A stretch of DNA of 12,960 nt. Origin: an uncultured Collinsella sp. (GTDB lineage Bacteria; Actinomycetota; Coriobacteriia; Coriobacteriales; Coriobacteriaceae). A program made the translations under genes and the position numbers. Each line of letters starts with the position of its first letter. Position 1 is the stretch's first letter. The stretch covers positions 1 to 12,960 of the forward strand of contig UQJA01000054.1 of NCBI GenBank assembly GCA_900541285.1, read 5' to 3'. Below, piece by piece: positions 1 through 7,245 of the stretch. The notes beneath the pieces are model-generated. The model was not told the origin of the DNA. It ran no database searches and saw only the letters and a program-made list of their open reading frames with translations.

Positions 1-590
1 GGTCGCCTTTCGTCGACCCCGGGCTTGCCCACGGGGGAGGCGGAGCCGTTGGCGCAGTCGATACCGATCTTGACGCCCTGCAGCGAAAAGTTCGCACTGG
101 CGATGAGCGAGGCAATGTAGCGGTTGCGACCCTGCATGTAGTCCACCGTGGCGCCGATATGGTTGCCCGTTGCCAGCGGCACCTCGCTCTTGCCATCGAT
201 GTAGTCCTCAATGAGCTCCAGCACGTCCTCGTCCATCTTAAAGCCGTCGCTGTTGACAAGCTTAATGCCGTTATCGCAAAACGGGTTGTGGCTCGCGCTG
301 ATCATGATGCCGCAATCGAAGCAGCCTTCCACGGTCTGATGCGCTACGCCCGGCGTGGGGATCACGTGCAGCATATAGGCGTCCACACCGCTCGCGACCA
401 GGCCGCTCACCAGCGCCGCCTCGAACATGTAGCTCGAACGACGCGTGTCCTTGCCCACGATAACGCGCGCCTTAGCACTGCGGTTGGCACCGTAATACCA
501 GCCCACAAAACGGCCAATCTTGTAAGCGTGCTCTACCGTCAGCCCAACGTTGGCCTCACCGCGAAAGCCGTCGGTGCCAAAGTACTTCAT
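1..590 (-). CDS. glmM: Phosphoglucosamine mutase GlmM, N-terminal part (runs off the left edge)
   Basis: GlmM interconverts glucosamine-6-phosphate and glucosamine-1-phosphate in the cytoplasm, a step towards UDP-GlcNAc for peptidoglycan. About 196 residues are present of the usual ~450. The protein opens with MKYFGTDGFRG, the GlmM signature start, and has the active-site loop ISASHNP (residues 97-103; S100 would be the phosphoserine) followed by DNGIK and a DGFKM segment. These distinguish it from ordinary phosphoglucomutase or phosphomannomutase. The ATG at 590-588 is preceded by AAGGAG (596-601, minus strand) five bases away. A terminator hairpin lies just upstream, so it probably has its own promoter or depends on read-through from the DUF4012 gene. 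The last ~10 residues before the edge, after the DCANGSAS segment, no longer follow the family pattern (see findings). Confidence 0.93.
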   Translation of the reverse strand, partial: MKYFGTDGFRGEANVGLTVEHAYKIGRFVGWYYGANRSAKARVIVGKDTRRSSYMFEAALVSGLVASGVDAYMLHVIPTPGVAHQTVEGCFDCGIMISASHNPFCDNGIKLVNSDGFKMDEDVLELIEDYIDGKSEVPLATGNHIGATVDYMQGRNRYIASLIASANFSLQGVKIGIDCANGSASPVGKPGVDERR

Positions 591-602
591 GCGCTCTCCT
601 TA

Positions 603-636
603 CAAAATAGGGGCGAACAGATTGCCTGTCCGCCCC
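603..636 (-). terminator. Intrinsic terminator between the DUF4012 gene and glmM
   Basis: On the minus strand, arms 636-626 (GGGGCGGACAG) and 620-610 (CTGTTCGCCCC) pair over 11 bp with one G-U wobble and a 5-base loop. TATTTTG follows at 609-603. The hairpin lies 38 bases past the DUF4012 stop and ends only ~20 bases before the glmM start; the T-run abuts the glmM ribosome binding site. It may therefore act as an attenuator as well as a plain terminator. The TTTT run on its upstream side means it could also stop plus-strand transcription weakly. Confidence 0.75.
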
Positions 637-673
637 AAAATGGTACTCGATTATCTGCGCTACCAGAAAAACC

Positions 674-2986
674 CTACGCCGACGCGCTGTCGCGAGCCGC
701 CTGGCATGTAGGAGTCTGACGCAGCGTAAGCGGCTTGTCCCCCGCCTCGGCCGACGTGGTCAGCGTATACGTGATCGTCGTCGTCTCGCCAGCATGCAGG
801 TCAACGGTGCCCGAATAGAAGGGGATTCCATGCCACGTAGCGGCACCAAGACCAAACTGGGTGCCCTCAACCGTAAGGTCACTGATGTTGCCGCCCGTCG
901 GGGCAAACAACGAGACATTCAGACGCTCGTCGTCACGCGCGGCATCGGGTGCGCTCGCCGCAACGTAGTCGGGCAGCTTGCCAGCCTCCTCCTGCGTCAT
1001 GATGTTCGTCAGGGTAACGGTGATGCGATAGGAACACGTGCCGTCGCCATTCTTCACGCCCTGACCAATCTGAGTGTCGGCGTTCAGATACCAGTCGAGC
1101 TTGGAGAAGCTCAGGTTGTTAAAGTAAACGCCGGCAACGGGATCGGCACTCGGATCATCCGGATCGGGCAGCGAAGCGTCAATGCCCGTCTCTTTGATGG
1201 CATTCTGCTCATCATCGTTTCTCATCCAAGCGATCAGGCGGCCCTCTTCGGCACCGCGCTCAACGGCGCTGACAAGCTTCGTAACATCGACATCGCCGAT
1301 ACCGCCAAGGATCTTGTCGAAGGCAGCGCTGGCGACGGATGCAAAGATGCCGTCAGACTCCTCGACCGGATAGTTCCAGTACACATCGTGCATGAGGACC
1401 TTTGCGGCGTTGGTGCCGTCGACAACCGTTCCGTCGGGCAGTGACACGTTACCGACCAGGCCCAGCAGATACTGCAGGAACACCGGGTCGATACCGATGA
1501 CGCCATCAACGTCCTGTCCATACTGGGACTTCCACAGCGCGGCGACACGCTGCGAGTTGCGGGGCCAATCAGGCGAATAGGTATTGCCCGAGTTGTACAG
1601 GTTACTGTGGTTGCCGAACAGCGCTTCATCCTCTTCGTCGACGCTCTCGACTGCCTCATCCTCGCTGAGTCCAATGCGGGGAACAAACTCGCCAATCGAC
1701 ATCTGGCCGTCAGTGACCGAAATCAGGCCCTGCGAACCGCCAAAGCCGCCGCAAGCACGAATCTCGACGTTGTTCATGGCGTACATAAGGTAGTTGCGCG
1801 TCTGGCCGTTGGCGCCGAGCATCTGGGGAAGGACGGGGGCGACCTTCTCCGCCGCGTCAACCGCGCCGTTGAGGGTGGCAAAGCCGTCCTTGGCCTTATC
1901 GACCAGCTCGGTCACCTGGGAAATATGAGTATCGCCAATGCCCTGGACCTTCTCGTTGGCGCTCTTGAACACCTTGGAGCTATCGGAAAGCGAATCGGCG
2001 ACCGCCTGCAGCGCGGACACGTTAATCATGCCGTCCTGGAACAGCTTGCCGGGCGTAGCCTGCGAAAGGTTATCGGCCATGGGAACCAGCGCATTGCTCG
2101 AGACATCGGACAGGGCGTCAATCATGGTGCGGGCCGCATTGATATCGCTGCCATACACCGGGATAAACGAAGCCGCCGCCCACAGCGGGCTCGAGGTCTC
2201 CGCCTTCATACTGTTACAGAGCTCATCGATCTTCTTCGCGTCGTCAGGCAGCGTCGAAAAATCGCCCGACGTGACCTTGTCCTTAAGGCCACCGACGATC
2301 TCGACAGCCTCCTTCGCTTCGCTCTTTACGGTCTTTGCCGAGTTAAGCAGCATAAAGCCGCTTGCGCCAAGCGCAACGAGAAGCACCGCGACTACAGCGG
2401 CAATAATGGCGCCAGTGTGACGCTTCTTGCCCTCGCCCTTGCGATGGCGATGACGGACCAGACCGTCAGAGGTCGAACTCGACGAAGCATCGCTACCGTA
2501 GTTCAAGCCAAAATCGTAATAATCTTCCTTGGAACCCGAGCCCGCAAACTCGGCACCGCTATCATCCAGGCGGGCGAACGTGCCAGTCTCGGAGGCGCCG
2601 GTGTAAATCGTACCAAGGTTACCCGTAAGCCCCGCGCCACCGGCAGAGGGAGTATTGTTGTCGGCCTTGCCGGCATTAACGTTGCCGGCAGCATTCGCGG
2701 CGTTGGCAGCACCTGCGTTGTTCGCAGGCACCGAAGGAGCCCCGCTCGGCTGCGACGCGGAGGTTGCACCGCCCGCAAAGACATTCCCTTTTGCACGGCC
2801 GGTCTTTTTTGCCTTTTGAGACTGCTCGTACAGAGCGGTAAACATCGCCGTCTCGCCCGGGGACACGCGCTTACCGGAACCGCCCTGTCCAGCGCCGCCC
2901 GGCGTGCCGTCCTTACCAGCCCCGTTCGGACGCGGCGGAACTGCAGGACGGCCGCTATCGCTGCCCTTAAAGTGATTACCAGCCAT
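674..2986 (-). CDS. DUF4012 membrane protein with long low-complexity N-terminal tail
   Basis: 770 residues from the ATG at 2986-2984. The frame can be extended to a TTG at 3013, but GAGGA at 2994-2998 sits seven bases before the ATG and decides the start. Residues 1-185 are rich in Gly, Ala, Asn, Pro and Ser and look disordered. A basic stretch (RHRHRKGEGKKRH, ~178-190) precedes one membrane helix at ~192-214, so by the positive-inside rule the tail is cytoplasmic and the rest is outside. Residues ~218-385 are helical and charged. The DUF4012 hallmark NNVEIRACGGFGGSQG is at ~405-420, followed by an acidic insert (~441-457) and a DGVIGIDP segment. The biochemical role of DUF4012 is unknown to me; such proteins often sit near envelope polysaccharide genes in Actinobacteria. 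Here glmM lies downstream and an EamA transporter upstream. Family call firm, function open. Confidence 0.88.
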   Translation of the reverse strand: MAGNHFKGSDSGRPAVPPRPNGAGKDGTPGGAGQGGSGKRVSPGETAMFTALYEQSQKAKKTGRAKGNVFAGGATSASQPSGAPSVPANNAGAANAANAAGNVNAGKADNNTPSAGGAGLTGNLGTIYTGASETGTFARLDDSGAEFAGSGSKEDYYDFGLNYGSDASSSSTSDGLVRHRHRKGEGKKRHTGAIIAAVVAVLLVALGASGFMLLNSAKTVKSEAKEAVEIVGGLKDKVTSGDFSTLPDDAKKIDELCNSMKAETSSPLWAAASFIPVYGSDINAARTMIDALSDVSSNALVPMADNLSQATPGKLFQDGMINVSALQAVADSLSDSSKVFKSANEKVQGIGDTHISQVTELVDKAKDGFATLNGAVDAAEKVAPVLPQMLGANGQTRNYLMYAMNNVEIRACGGFGGSQGLISVTDGQMSIGEFVPRIGLSEDEAVESVDEEDEALFGNHSNLYNSGNTYSPDWPRNSQRVAALWKSQYGQDVDGVIGIDPVFLQYLLGLVGNVSLPDGTVVDGTNAAKVLMHDVYWNYPVEESDGIFASVASAAFDKILGGIGDVDVTKLVSAVERGAEEGRLIAWMRNDDEQNAIKETGIDASLPDPDDPSADPVAGVYFNNLSFSKLDWYLNADTQIGQGVKNGDGTCSYRITVTLTNIMTQEEAGKLPDYVAASAPDAARDDERLNVSLFAPTGGNISDLTVEGTQFGLGAATWHGIPFYSGTVDLHAGETTTITYTLTTSAEAGDKPLTLRQTPTCQAARDSASA

Positions 2987-2993
2987 AAAGAAA

Positions 2994-2998
2994 TCCTC
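2994..2998 (-). promoter_or_regulatory. Ribosome binding site that fixes the DUF4012 start
   Basis: GAGGA on the minus strand, seven bases before the ATG at 2986. No comparable motif precedes the in-frame TTG at 3013, so the shorter protein is preferred. Confidence 0.65.
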
Positions 2999-3134
2999 GC
3001 AATTGAGTCGCAATGAAAAAGTCCATAACGTTACTAGTTTATGGCATTTTGAGCATCGACAGCTAAACTCCAGACACGGACATCAATTGGCGAAAATGCG
3101 GCACAACACCTTTTCTGTCTGGCGGCGGCGCCAG

Positions 3135-4157
3135 CTACACCGTGAGGAACATCATCACGATGATCATGGCAAAGCCGATAAGGTCGGTCGGCAAAAACAC
3201 CGTGCCCAGCATAACGGCGCTCGTGATGGTCGCCGAAACCGGCTCCACAGTTCCGATGAGGCTCGCACGCACCGAGCCGATGTCCTTAACGCCCTGCATA
3301 TAGAGCATGTAAGCAAAAAACGAGCCGATAACCACGAACACCGCGAGCGCCTCGACGCCGGCAGCGTCGAGTGCCGGCATATGCGCCCAGGGCTGCACGA
3401 AGACACATGAGATCAAGCCCGCCGTGAGCATTGCCGAGCCCGTGACGATGGGGCTACCGTATTCGGGCAGGATCTTGGCGGGAATCACCGCCATACACGC
3501 GGCGCTGACCGCACACATAAGACCTGCTGCCAGGCCAAGCGGCGAGATATTCAGGCTGGTAGGGTCGCCGCCGGTGGCAATTAAAAAGGTTCCACCCAGA
3601 GCCAGGCCAATGCCGATGACTTCGCGAGTACGCGGCATGCGGCGATCGGTCACGCAGGCGTAGCCCATGATGATAACGAGCTGCAGGCACTGGAGCACCG
3701 TCGCGGTTCCGGCGTTCGTCAGGCGCACGGCCGAAAGATAGCAAAACTGGTTGAACAGCAGGCCAAAGGCGGTAAAGAGCAGCAGCTGCTTGCGATCGGC
3801 GGGTGTGGTCCAGAGCTTAATCAGGCGCTCGCGGTCGCGCGTGACAACCACGGCCATAAAGAGTAGACCGGCGAGAATCTGACGCACGCTCATAAGCCAC
3901 AAGGTGTCGACGTGGTAGGTATCGAACAGAAAGCTCGCGCTGGTGCCCGAGAAGCCCCAAAACGAACCGCCCACCAGCGTGGCCAAGACGCCCGTGATCA
4001 TCTTGCGCGTCGAAGCGCTGTTCAAGCGGTCGCGCCATGCGCGACGGGTGTTGCGGCTGAGCTCGTCGGTGCCCTCGGGCACATCAATGTTCGATATATC
4101 GGTCATCGGCACCGAAGCCTCTGCACCTTCGACCTGCTCGACACACTCTTTGCTCAT
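3135..4157 (-). CDS. EamA/DMT family transporter
   Basis: 340 residues, a member of the drug/metabolite transporter superfamily; the exported substrate cannot be told from sequence. After a ~50-residue polar, acidic N-terminal tail there are about ten hydrophobic helices arranged as two EamA repeats. The first ends with LTNAGTATVLQCLQLV (~146-161); the second ends with the family hallmark GTVEPVSATI (~302-311). A conserved FWGFSGTSA segment lies in helix 1 (~66-74). The chain stops right after the last helix, without a cytoplasmic tail. The start ATG (4157-4155) has GGGGGAG at 4162-4168 four bases upstream. It lies 148 bases upstream of the DUF4012 start on the same strand. A short GC hairpin at 3119-3134 directly follows the stop but lacks a T-run. 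Co-transcription with DUF4012 is possible but not shown. Confidence 0.9.
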   Translation of the reverse strand: MSKECVEQVEGAEASVPMTDISNIDVPEGTDELSRNTRRAWRDRLNSASTRKMITGVLATLVGGSFWGFSGTSASFLFDTYHVDTLWLMSVRQILAGLLFMAVVVTRDRERLIKLWTTPADRKQLLLFTAFGLLFNQFCYLSAVRLTNAGTATVLQCLQLVIIMGYACVTDRRMPRTREVIGIGLALGGTFLIATGGDPTSLNISPLGLAAGLMCAVSAACMAVIPAKILPEYGSPIVTGSAMLTAGLISCVFVQPWAHMPALDAAGVEALAVFVVIGSFFAYMLYMQGVKDIGSVRASLIGTVEPVSATITSAVMLGTVFLPTDLIGFAMIIVMMFLTV

Positions 4158-4226
4158 TCCACTCCCCCGAAACAGTCTGGAAGCAATTCGGCTTACCTTA
4201 CCACGGCGAAGTCACCAGCTGGAGGC

Positions 4227-4249
4227 TTGTCCGCTTATCGGTAGGACAA
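4227..4249. promoter_or_regulatory. Inverted repeat upstream of the EamA transporter gene, possible operator
   Basis: TTGTCC (4227-4232) and GGACAA (4244-4249) form a perfect 6-bp inverted repeat with 11 bases between arms, ~70 bases upstream of the transporter start in the divergent region shared with the tRNA. Spacing and symmetry fit a dimeric repressor site, but 6-bp arms can occur by chance and no adjacent regulator gene is present. Confidence 0.25.
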
Positions 4250-4370
4250 TTCCGCAGGCGTCTTTCCATAGCTCGATACCGCAATGGCCTTGCATTATGC
4301 GACAGCCAAATCGCGGCAGCGGGCTCTTTTGAAATGGATATGACAAAGCCCCCGAATTCCACAATGTAAG

Positions 4371-4419
4371 CGATTTTTAAAAATGTTCTTGCCACCGAGT
4401 TCAGGCTCCGTTATATTAT
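4371..4419 (+). promoter_or_regulatory. Strong promoter of tRNA-Val with AT-rich upstream element
   Basis: TTGCCA (4389-4394), a 17-base spacer, then TATATT (4412-4417) match the sigma-70-type -35 and -10 well. The AT-rich block directly upstream, including the perfect 12-bp palindrome ATTTTTAAAAAT (~4374-4385), resembles an UP element, which is common at stable-RNA promoters. Transcription would start near 4425, about 20 bases before the mature tRNA. Confidence 0.7.
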
Positions 4420-4446
4420 CCCTTGCGCGCTTGCGCACCCTTGATC

Positions 4447-4521
4447 GGGCGTTTAGCTCAGGGGGAGAGCGCTTCCCTGACACGGAAGAGGTCAGAAGTT
4501 CAAATCTTCTAACGCCCACCA
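4447..4521 (+). tRNA. tRNA-Val (anticodon GAC), CCA encoded
   Basis: Folds fully by hand. Acceptor GGGCGTT (4447-4453) pairs with AACGCCC (4511-4517). D stem GCTC/GAGC is at 4456-4459 and 4467-4470. Anticodon stem CTTCC/GGAAG (4472-4476, 4484-4488) holds loop CTGACAC with GAC at 4479-4481. T stem AGAAG/CTTCT (4494-4498, 4506-4510) holds loop TTCAAAT. The discriminator is A4518 and CCA is encoded at 4519-4521. GAC reads the valine codons GUC and GUU. It stands alone, with its own promoter and terminator. Confidence 0.97.
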
Positions 4522-4529
4522 AATGTTCG

Positions 4530-4566
4530 CAGCTCAGAGGCTATGTCCTCTGGGCTGTTTTGTTTT
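4530..4566 (+). terminator. Intrinsic terminator after tRNA-Val
   Basis: CAGCTCAGAGG (4530-4540) pairs with CCTCTGGGCTG (4547-4557) over 11 bp with one U-G wobble and a 6-base loop, followed by TTTTGTTTT. It begins nine bases after the tRNA CCA end. Confidence 0.9.
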
Positions 4567-4804
4567 ATGTCGCCAAATCCGCTGGCAGCTCCAACCGCCC
4601 AAGCAACCACCCTGCCCATACACAAAACCGCGTCAGCGACCCAGGTGCCTATCCCGGCTGACTCCGCAGTCAATCAAAACCACCCCAATAGCCACCGAGG
4701 CCGAGGCCAACGCGTCTCGAACCCATCCGAGCCGCAGCTTCTCAGCAAAACGCCGCGATGTCTGCGCCCTGCGGTATCCTTGAGCCACTTGCACCTGCAG
4801 AACC

Positions 4805-4810
4805 AAGGAG
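4805..4810 (+). promoter_or_regulatory. Ribosome binding site that fixes the DUF5710 start
   Basis: AAGGAG five bases before the ATG at 4816. The frame is open 91 codons further upstream, into the tRNA terminator, but that part has no binding site and codes for nothing recognisable. 4567-4804 otherwise holds no gene; a weak -10-like TATCCT is at 4775-4780 without a convincing -35. Confidence 0.8.
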
Positions 4811-4815
4811 CCGCC

Positions 4816-5502
4816 ATGCGCACCGAGCTCGATGTTCCCTTTTCACGCAAAGAAGAAGCCAAGGCGCTGGGCGCCAAATGGGACCGGACCAAGAAGATCT
4901 GGTATGTACCCAGCGGCGTCAACCCCGAGCCCTTTGCCGAGTGGCTGCCCGGCGTAGACCGATCCGACCCTTCCGCACCGTATATATATCTGGTGCTGGG
5001 CAAGCGCGAGTGCTGGAAGTGTCACAAAGAGACCTCGGTCGCGGCCTTCGGCATCCCCTATCGAACCGATAACGACGAGAGCATCGCCATCGCGCACGCG
5101 CCCAACGAAGCCGGGCACATTGCCATCGACACGGCCAACGCCAACGCACTCGCCATCGTGCCCGCTCTTGGCTGCGTGCCGGGCGAGATCCGCGACTACC
5201 TTCATAAGCGCTGCGGCTACAAGCCCGTAGGCGCGCGAGCCTCCAAAGCCCCGTCGCTCGGCAACACGTGCACCAGTTGCGACGCGCTGCAAGGCAGCCG
5301 CTATCTGTTCGAGGAGCCCTCGTCCCCGTTTGCCCTCACTGCCATCAACAAGCTGCCGGCACTGGAGTTTGTGCGCGTCGAAGTTGTCGGCGTCTTTGGC
5401 GTCCCGGCCGCGCGTACCGACTTTGACCAGGCGCTCTTTACCTGGGCACGCGACCATCACGCCGAGTTCCACAGGCAACTCGGTGAGGGGGTTTATTTGT
5501 AG
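4816..5502 (+). CDS. DUF5710 domain protein with two CxxC knuckles
   Basis: 228 residues. The N-terminal ~45 residues match the DUF5710 pattern: LDVPFSRKEEAKALGAKWD then KIWYVPSG (~5-34), a small fold often attached to primases, topoisomerases and other nucleic-acid enzymes of plasmids and bacterial genomes. After this come CWKC (66-69) and CTSC (152-155), which could together hold one zinc ion, with C120 and C133 as further cysteines. No polymerase, helicase or nuclease motif is visible, so the protein may be a stand-alone nucleic-acid-binding or substrate-recognition protein. It converges with the small zinc-ribbon gene on the opposite strand (38-base gap without a clear terminator). Domain call good; molecular function unknown. 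Confidence 0.82.
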   Translation: MRTELDVPFSRKEEAKALGAKWDRTKKIWYVPSGVNPEPFAEWLPGVDRSDPSAPYIYLVLGKRECWKCHKETSVAAFGIPYRTDNDESIAIAHAPNEAGHIAIDTANANALAIVPALGCVPGEIRDYLHKRCGYKPVGARASKAPSLGNTCTSCDALQGSRYLFEEPSSPFALTAINKLPALEFVRVEVVGVFGVPAARTDFDQALFTWARDHHAEFHRQLGEGVYL

Positions 5503-5540
5503 GGACGGAGATGCCTTCACAGCCAGCTCCTCCGCATCAC

Positions 5541-5825
5541 CTATCCCTCGTCGCCGGCGTCATACACGATATCGAGGCCACAAACAGGGCATTTCTCCGG
5601 ATACACCGGCATATGAACGCCTGTCTGTTTTCTCACTTCGTCGCTGAGTCTGTCACGCGCATCGATGAACCGAATGTCGAGACACGGTATTTGCGAGCCG
5701 CAGCAAGGGCAGGTGACGACAAACGACCCGCAATCAACCTCTACGCTCGGAAACATATTGTTGTCGATAAGGGCACACGGCAGTTTTCCGTACTTCCCCA
5801 TCGCAATATCGCCTCGCCAGCTCAT
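5541..5825 (-). CDS. Small zinc-ribbon protein
   Basis: 94 residues from the ATG at 5825-5823, chosen because GAGGGGAG (5831-5838) lies five bases upstream; the frame extends 24 codons further without such a site. Two knuckles, C39-P-C-C42 and C79-P-V-C82, ~37 residues apart, are the spacing of a four-cysteine zinc ribbon. The tail is acidic and there is no signal peptide or membrane helix. It lies 122 bases downstream of the HNH endonuclease gene on the same strand with no obvious terminator between, so co-transcription is plausible. I do not recognise the family; roles as a nucleic-acid-binding accessory protein or a simple metal-structured protein are both open. Confidence 0.7.
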   Translation of the reverse strand: MSWRGDIAMGKYGKLPCALIDNNMFPSVEVDCGSFVVTCPCCGSQIPCLDIRFIDARDRLSDEVRKQTGVHMPVYPEKCPVCGLDIVYDAGDEG

Positions 5826-5947
5826 ACACGCTCCCCTCTCGCTATACAAAACAGGAAGAGCATGCACCGGCAGGCGTGCGCGAGATTGCATCGCCACGCG
5901 ATCCGATCAAACAACACGATCGTCAAAGAATGCCAAAGCCAAATACG

Positions 5948-7030
5948 CTAATACGGCAGAAGCCCCGCCTTTTCACGCTTCTTTTCCGAACGATCGAACT
6001 CAATGCGATGGGCCTCAAGAAACACCGTATTGGGTCGCCACTGACGCTCATTCGGCTGCCTTAGCGTCGCACCCGCAAAGGAAACGTAGTCGGTCTTATC
6101 CAGCAGGTACGATCCGCACAGCCGATATTCGCCGCAAACAGGCTCAAACGAAATCAGGTGAGCATCAAATAGGGAATGAAGATCGCGCCGAAGCAGAATG
6201 CCGTTGCTGGCAACCTGCGATTTGGGTCCCGAGTAATTCTCGATATGTGCAGCCTCCAGGGCTTCGCTGACGCCGCAGTCCGACACCGCGCAACGGCCAT
6301 CATAGGCGGCAACGAGCTGCTTGCGGAACCATTGCTGCCCCAATCGCTCGCGCCTTAACGCATAGCGGACCTTTTCGTCGCCGGTCGTACCCTGTCCGGC
6401 AAACTCAATATCGACGGGCATGTGCTTCAGATAACTCATGTCGGGCGCAAAACGAGGGTCCGGTCCGCCTTTATGAACAGGACCGTGCAGAACAAACCAT
6501 CCGTTTTCGGGCTCGAACCGTTCAACAAATGCAAGGCCGAGCACCTTGTAGCCCACCTCGGTTGCAAATATGACTCCGACTGGAACGCCACATTCCATGC
6601 AGTTGAGCATTTTACGGTTGTAATTCTGGTCTCGAAAACCAACGGTACCCGGCGCTTGAACCGAGTACTTAATGACCCACGTACCATCGTCCAAATAGAG
6701 CGGAGGCACATCGGTGTAGAAGCTCTTTTTAGAGTTATGGACCGAAAGCGCAAAGATCTTATTGGGATCTTGCTTCACCCGATCCTGGCCCGGCCAGAAG
6801 ATCCCTGAATCCCGCGTTACGGGAAAGAAGTCCGAGCCAATTCTCAAACGGTACTGATACTGAGGGCTATCTTCCTTGGTGTGGTGCGGAAGGCTGGTCC
6901 AAACGCCGCCGCGCTGTTCCTCACCCAGAAACCACTCCCATGCCTCAACGTATTCGGAAGGCACGAGACTGCAGGCGCGGTCATAGCTTGGTCCATCCAT
7001 CAACGGAACAGCAAGGTCAATGTCGTTCAT
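5948..7030 (-). CDS. HNH endonuclease, McrA-like restriction type
   Basis: 360 residues. The C-terminal third (~232-300) is an HNH nuclease: FRKQLVAAYDGRCAVSDCGV with zinc-type cysteines C247 and C252, then LEAAHIENY with the first catalytic His (H262), SNGILLRRDLHSLFD with N276 and H285. This pattern belongs to the family found in modified-base-dependent (type IV-like) restriction enzymes and related stand-alone nucleases. The N-terminal ~220 residues hold a segment with YLDDGTWVIKY (~112-122) and a NRKMLNCMECGVPVGVI run (~138-154), which resembles the recognition domain usually fused in front of this HNH class; its ligand cannot be read here. The ATG at 7030 is preferred over the GTG at 7039 because AGGTG (7037-7041) lies six bases before it. 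The likely role is cutting foreign or modified DNA. No methyltransferase is nearby, which fits a modification-dependent enzyme. Confidence 0.82.
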   Translation of the reverse strand: MNDIDLAVPLMDGPSYDRACSLVPSEYVEAWEWFLGEEQRGGVWTSLPHHTKEDSPQYQYRLRIGSDFFPVTRDSGIFWPGQDRVKQDPNKIFALSVHNSKKSFYTDVPPLYLDDGTWVIKYSVQAPGTVGFRDQNYNRKMLNCMECGVPVGVIFATEVGYKVLGLAFVERFEPENGWFVLHGPVHKGGPDPRFAPDMSYLKHMPVDIEFAGQGTTGDEKVRYALRRERLGQQWFRKQLVAAYDGRCAVSDCGVSEALEAAHIENYSGPKSQVASNGILLRRDLHSLFDAHLISFEPVCGEYRLCGSYLLDKTDYVSFAGATLRQPNERQWRPNTVFLEAHRIEFDRSEKKREKAGLLPY

Positions 7031-7036
7031 CGCCAG

Positions 7037-7041
7037 CACCT
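7037..7041 (-). promoter_or_regulatory. Ribosome binding site that fixes the HNH endonuclease start
   Basis: AGGTG on the minus strand, six bases before the ATG at 7030. It overlaps the alternative in-frame GTG at 7039, which itself has no upstream binding site. Further up, an AT-rich stretch with a TATTAT (7073-7078) may hold the promoter, but no correctly spaced -35 is seen. Confidence 0.5.
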
Positions 7042-7182
7042 ACAACCATACGAACGCGAGTCATGCCCCTCAATAATATGGCCGAGAGTCAATTATTACG
7101 AGATCTCATTCCGCGATCGGCACATCGTTGATGCTCTCGGTTTGCCGCTGGCGCGCTTGTACCCCGCTACCCCACTTCCCTG

Positions 7183-7188
7183 TATACT
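7183..7188 (+). promoter_or_regulatory. -10 box of the 163-residue hypothetical gene
   Basis: TATACT, 58 bases before the ATG at 7246. A TTGTAC lies 20 bases upstream (7157-7162), which is too far for an ideal -35. The same TATACT hexamer precedes the M16 peptidase gene, so it may be the preferred -10 form in this genome. Confidence 0.4.
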
Positions 7189-7245
7189 GATGTAGCACGT
7201 GTTTCATCCGGGCTTGTTGGGCCGGGTCGTTCATGGGAGGGTCTT

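Noticed and set aside
1607..3016. Long open frame on the plus strand (469 codons)
   Set aside because: It lies entirely opposite the DUF4012 gene, has an odd Arg/Ala/Gly-rich composition, no ribosome binding site and no recognisable domain; it arises from the GC-rich codon pattern of the real gene.
3119..3134. Hairpin CTGGCG-GCGG-CGCCAG directly after the EamA transporter stop, as a terminator
   Set aside because: The stem is only 6 bp and is followed on the minus strand by ACAGAAAAGG, not a T-run, so it is not a convincing terminator.
4543..4815. Upstream extension of the DUF5710 frame
   Set aside because: Begins inside the tRNA terminator, has no ribosome binding site and codes for Pro/Ala/Ser-rich filler; the ATG at 4816 is well supported.
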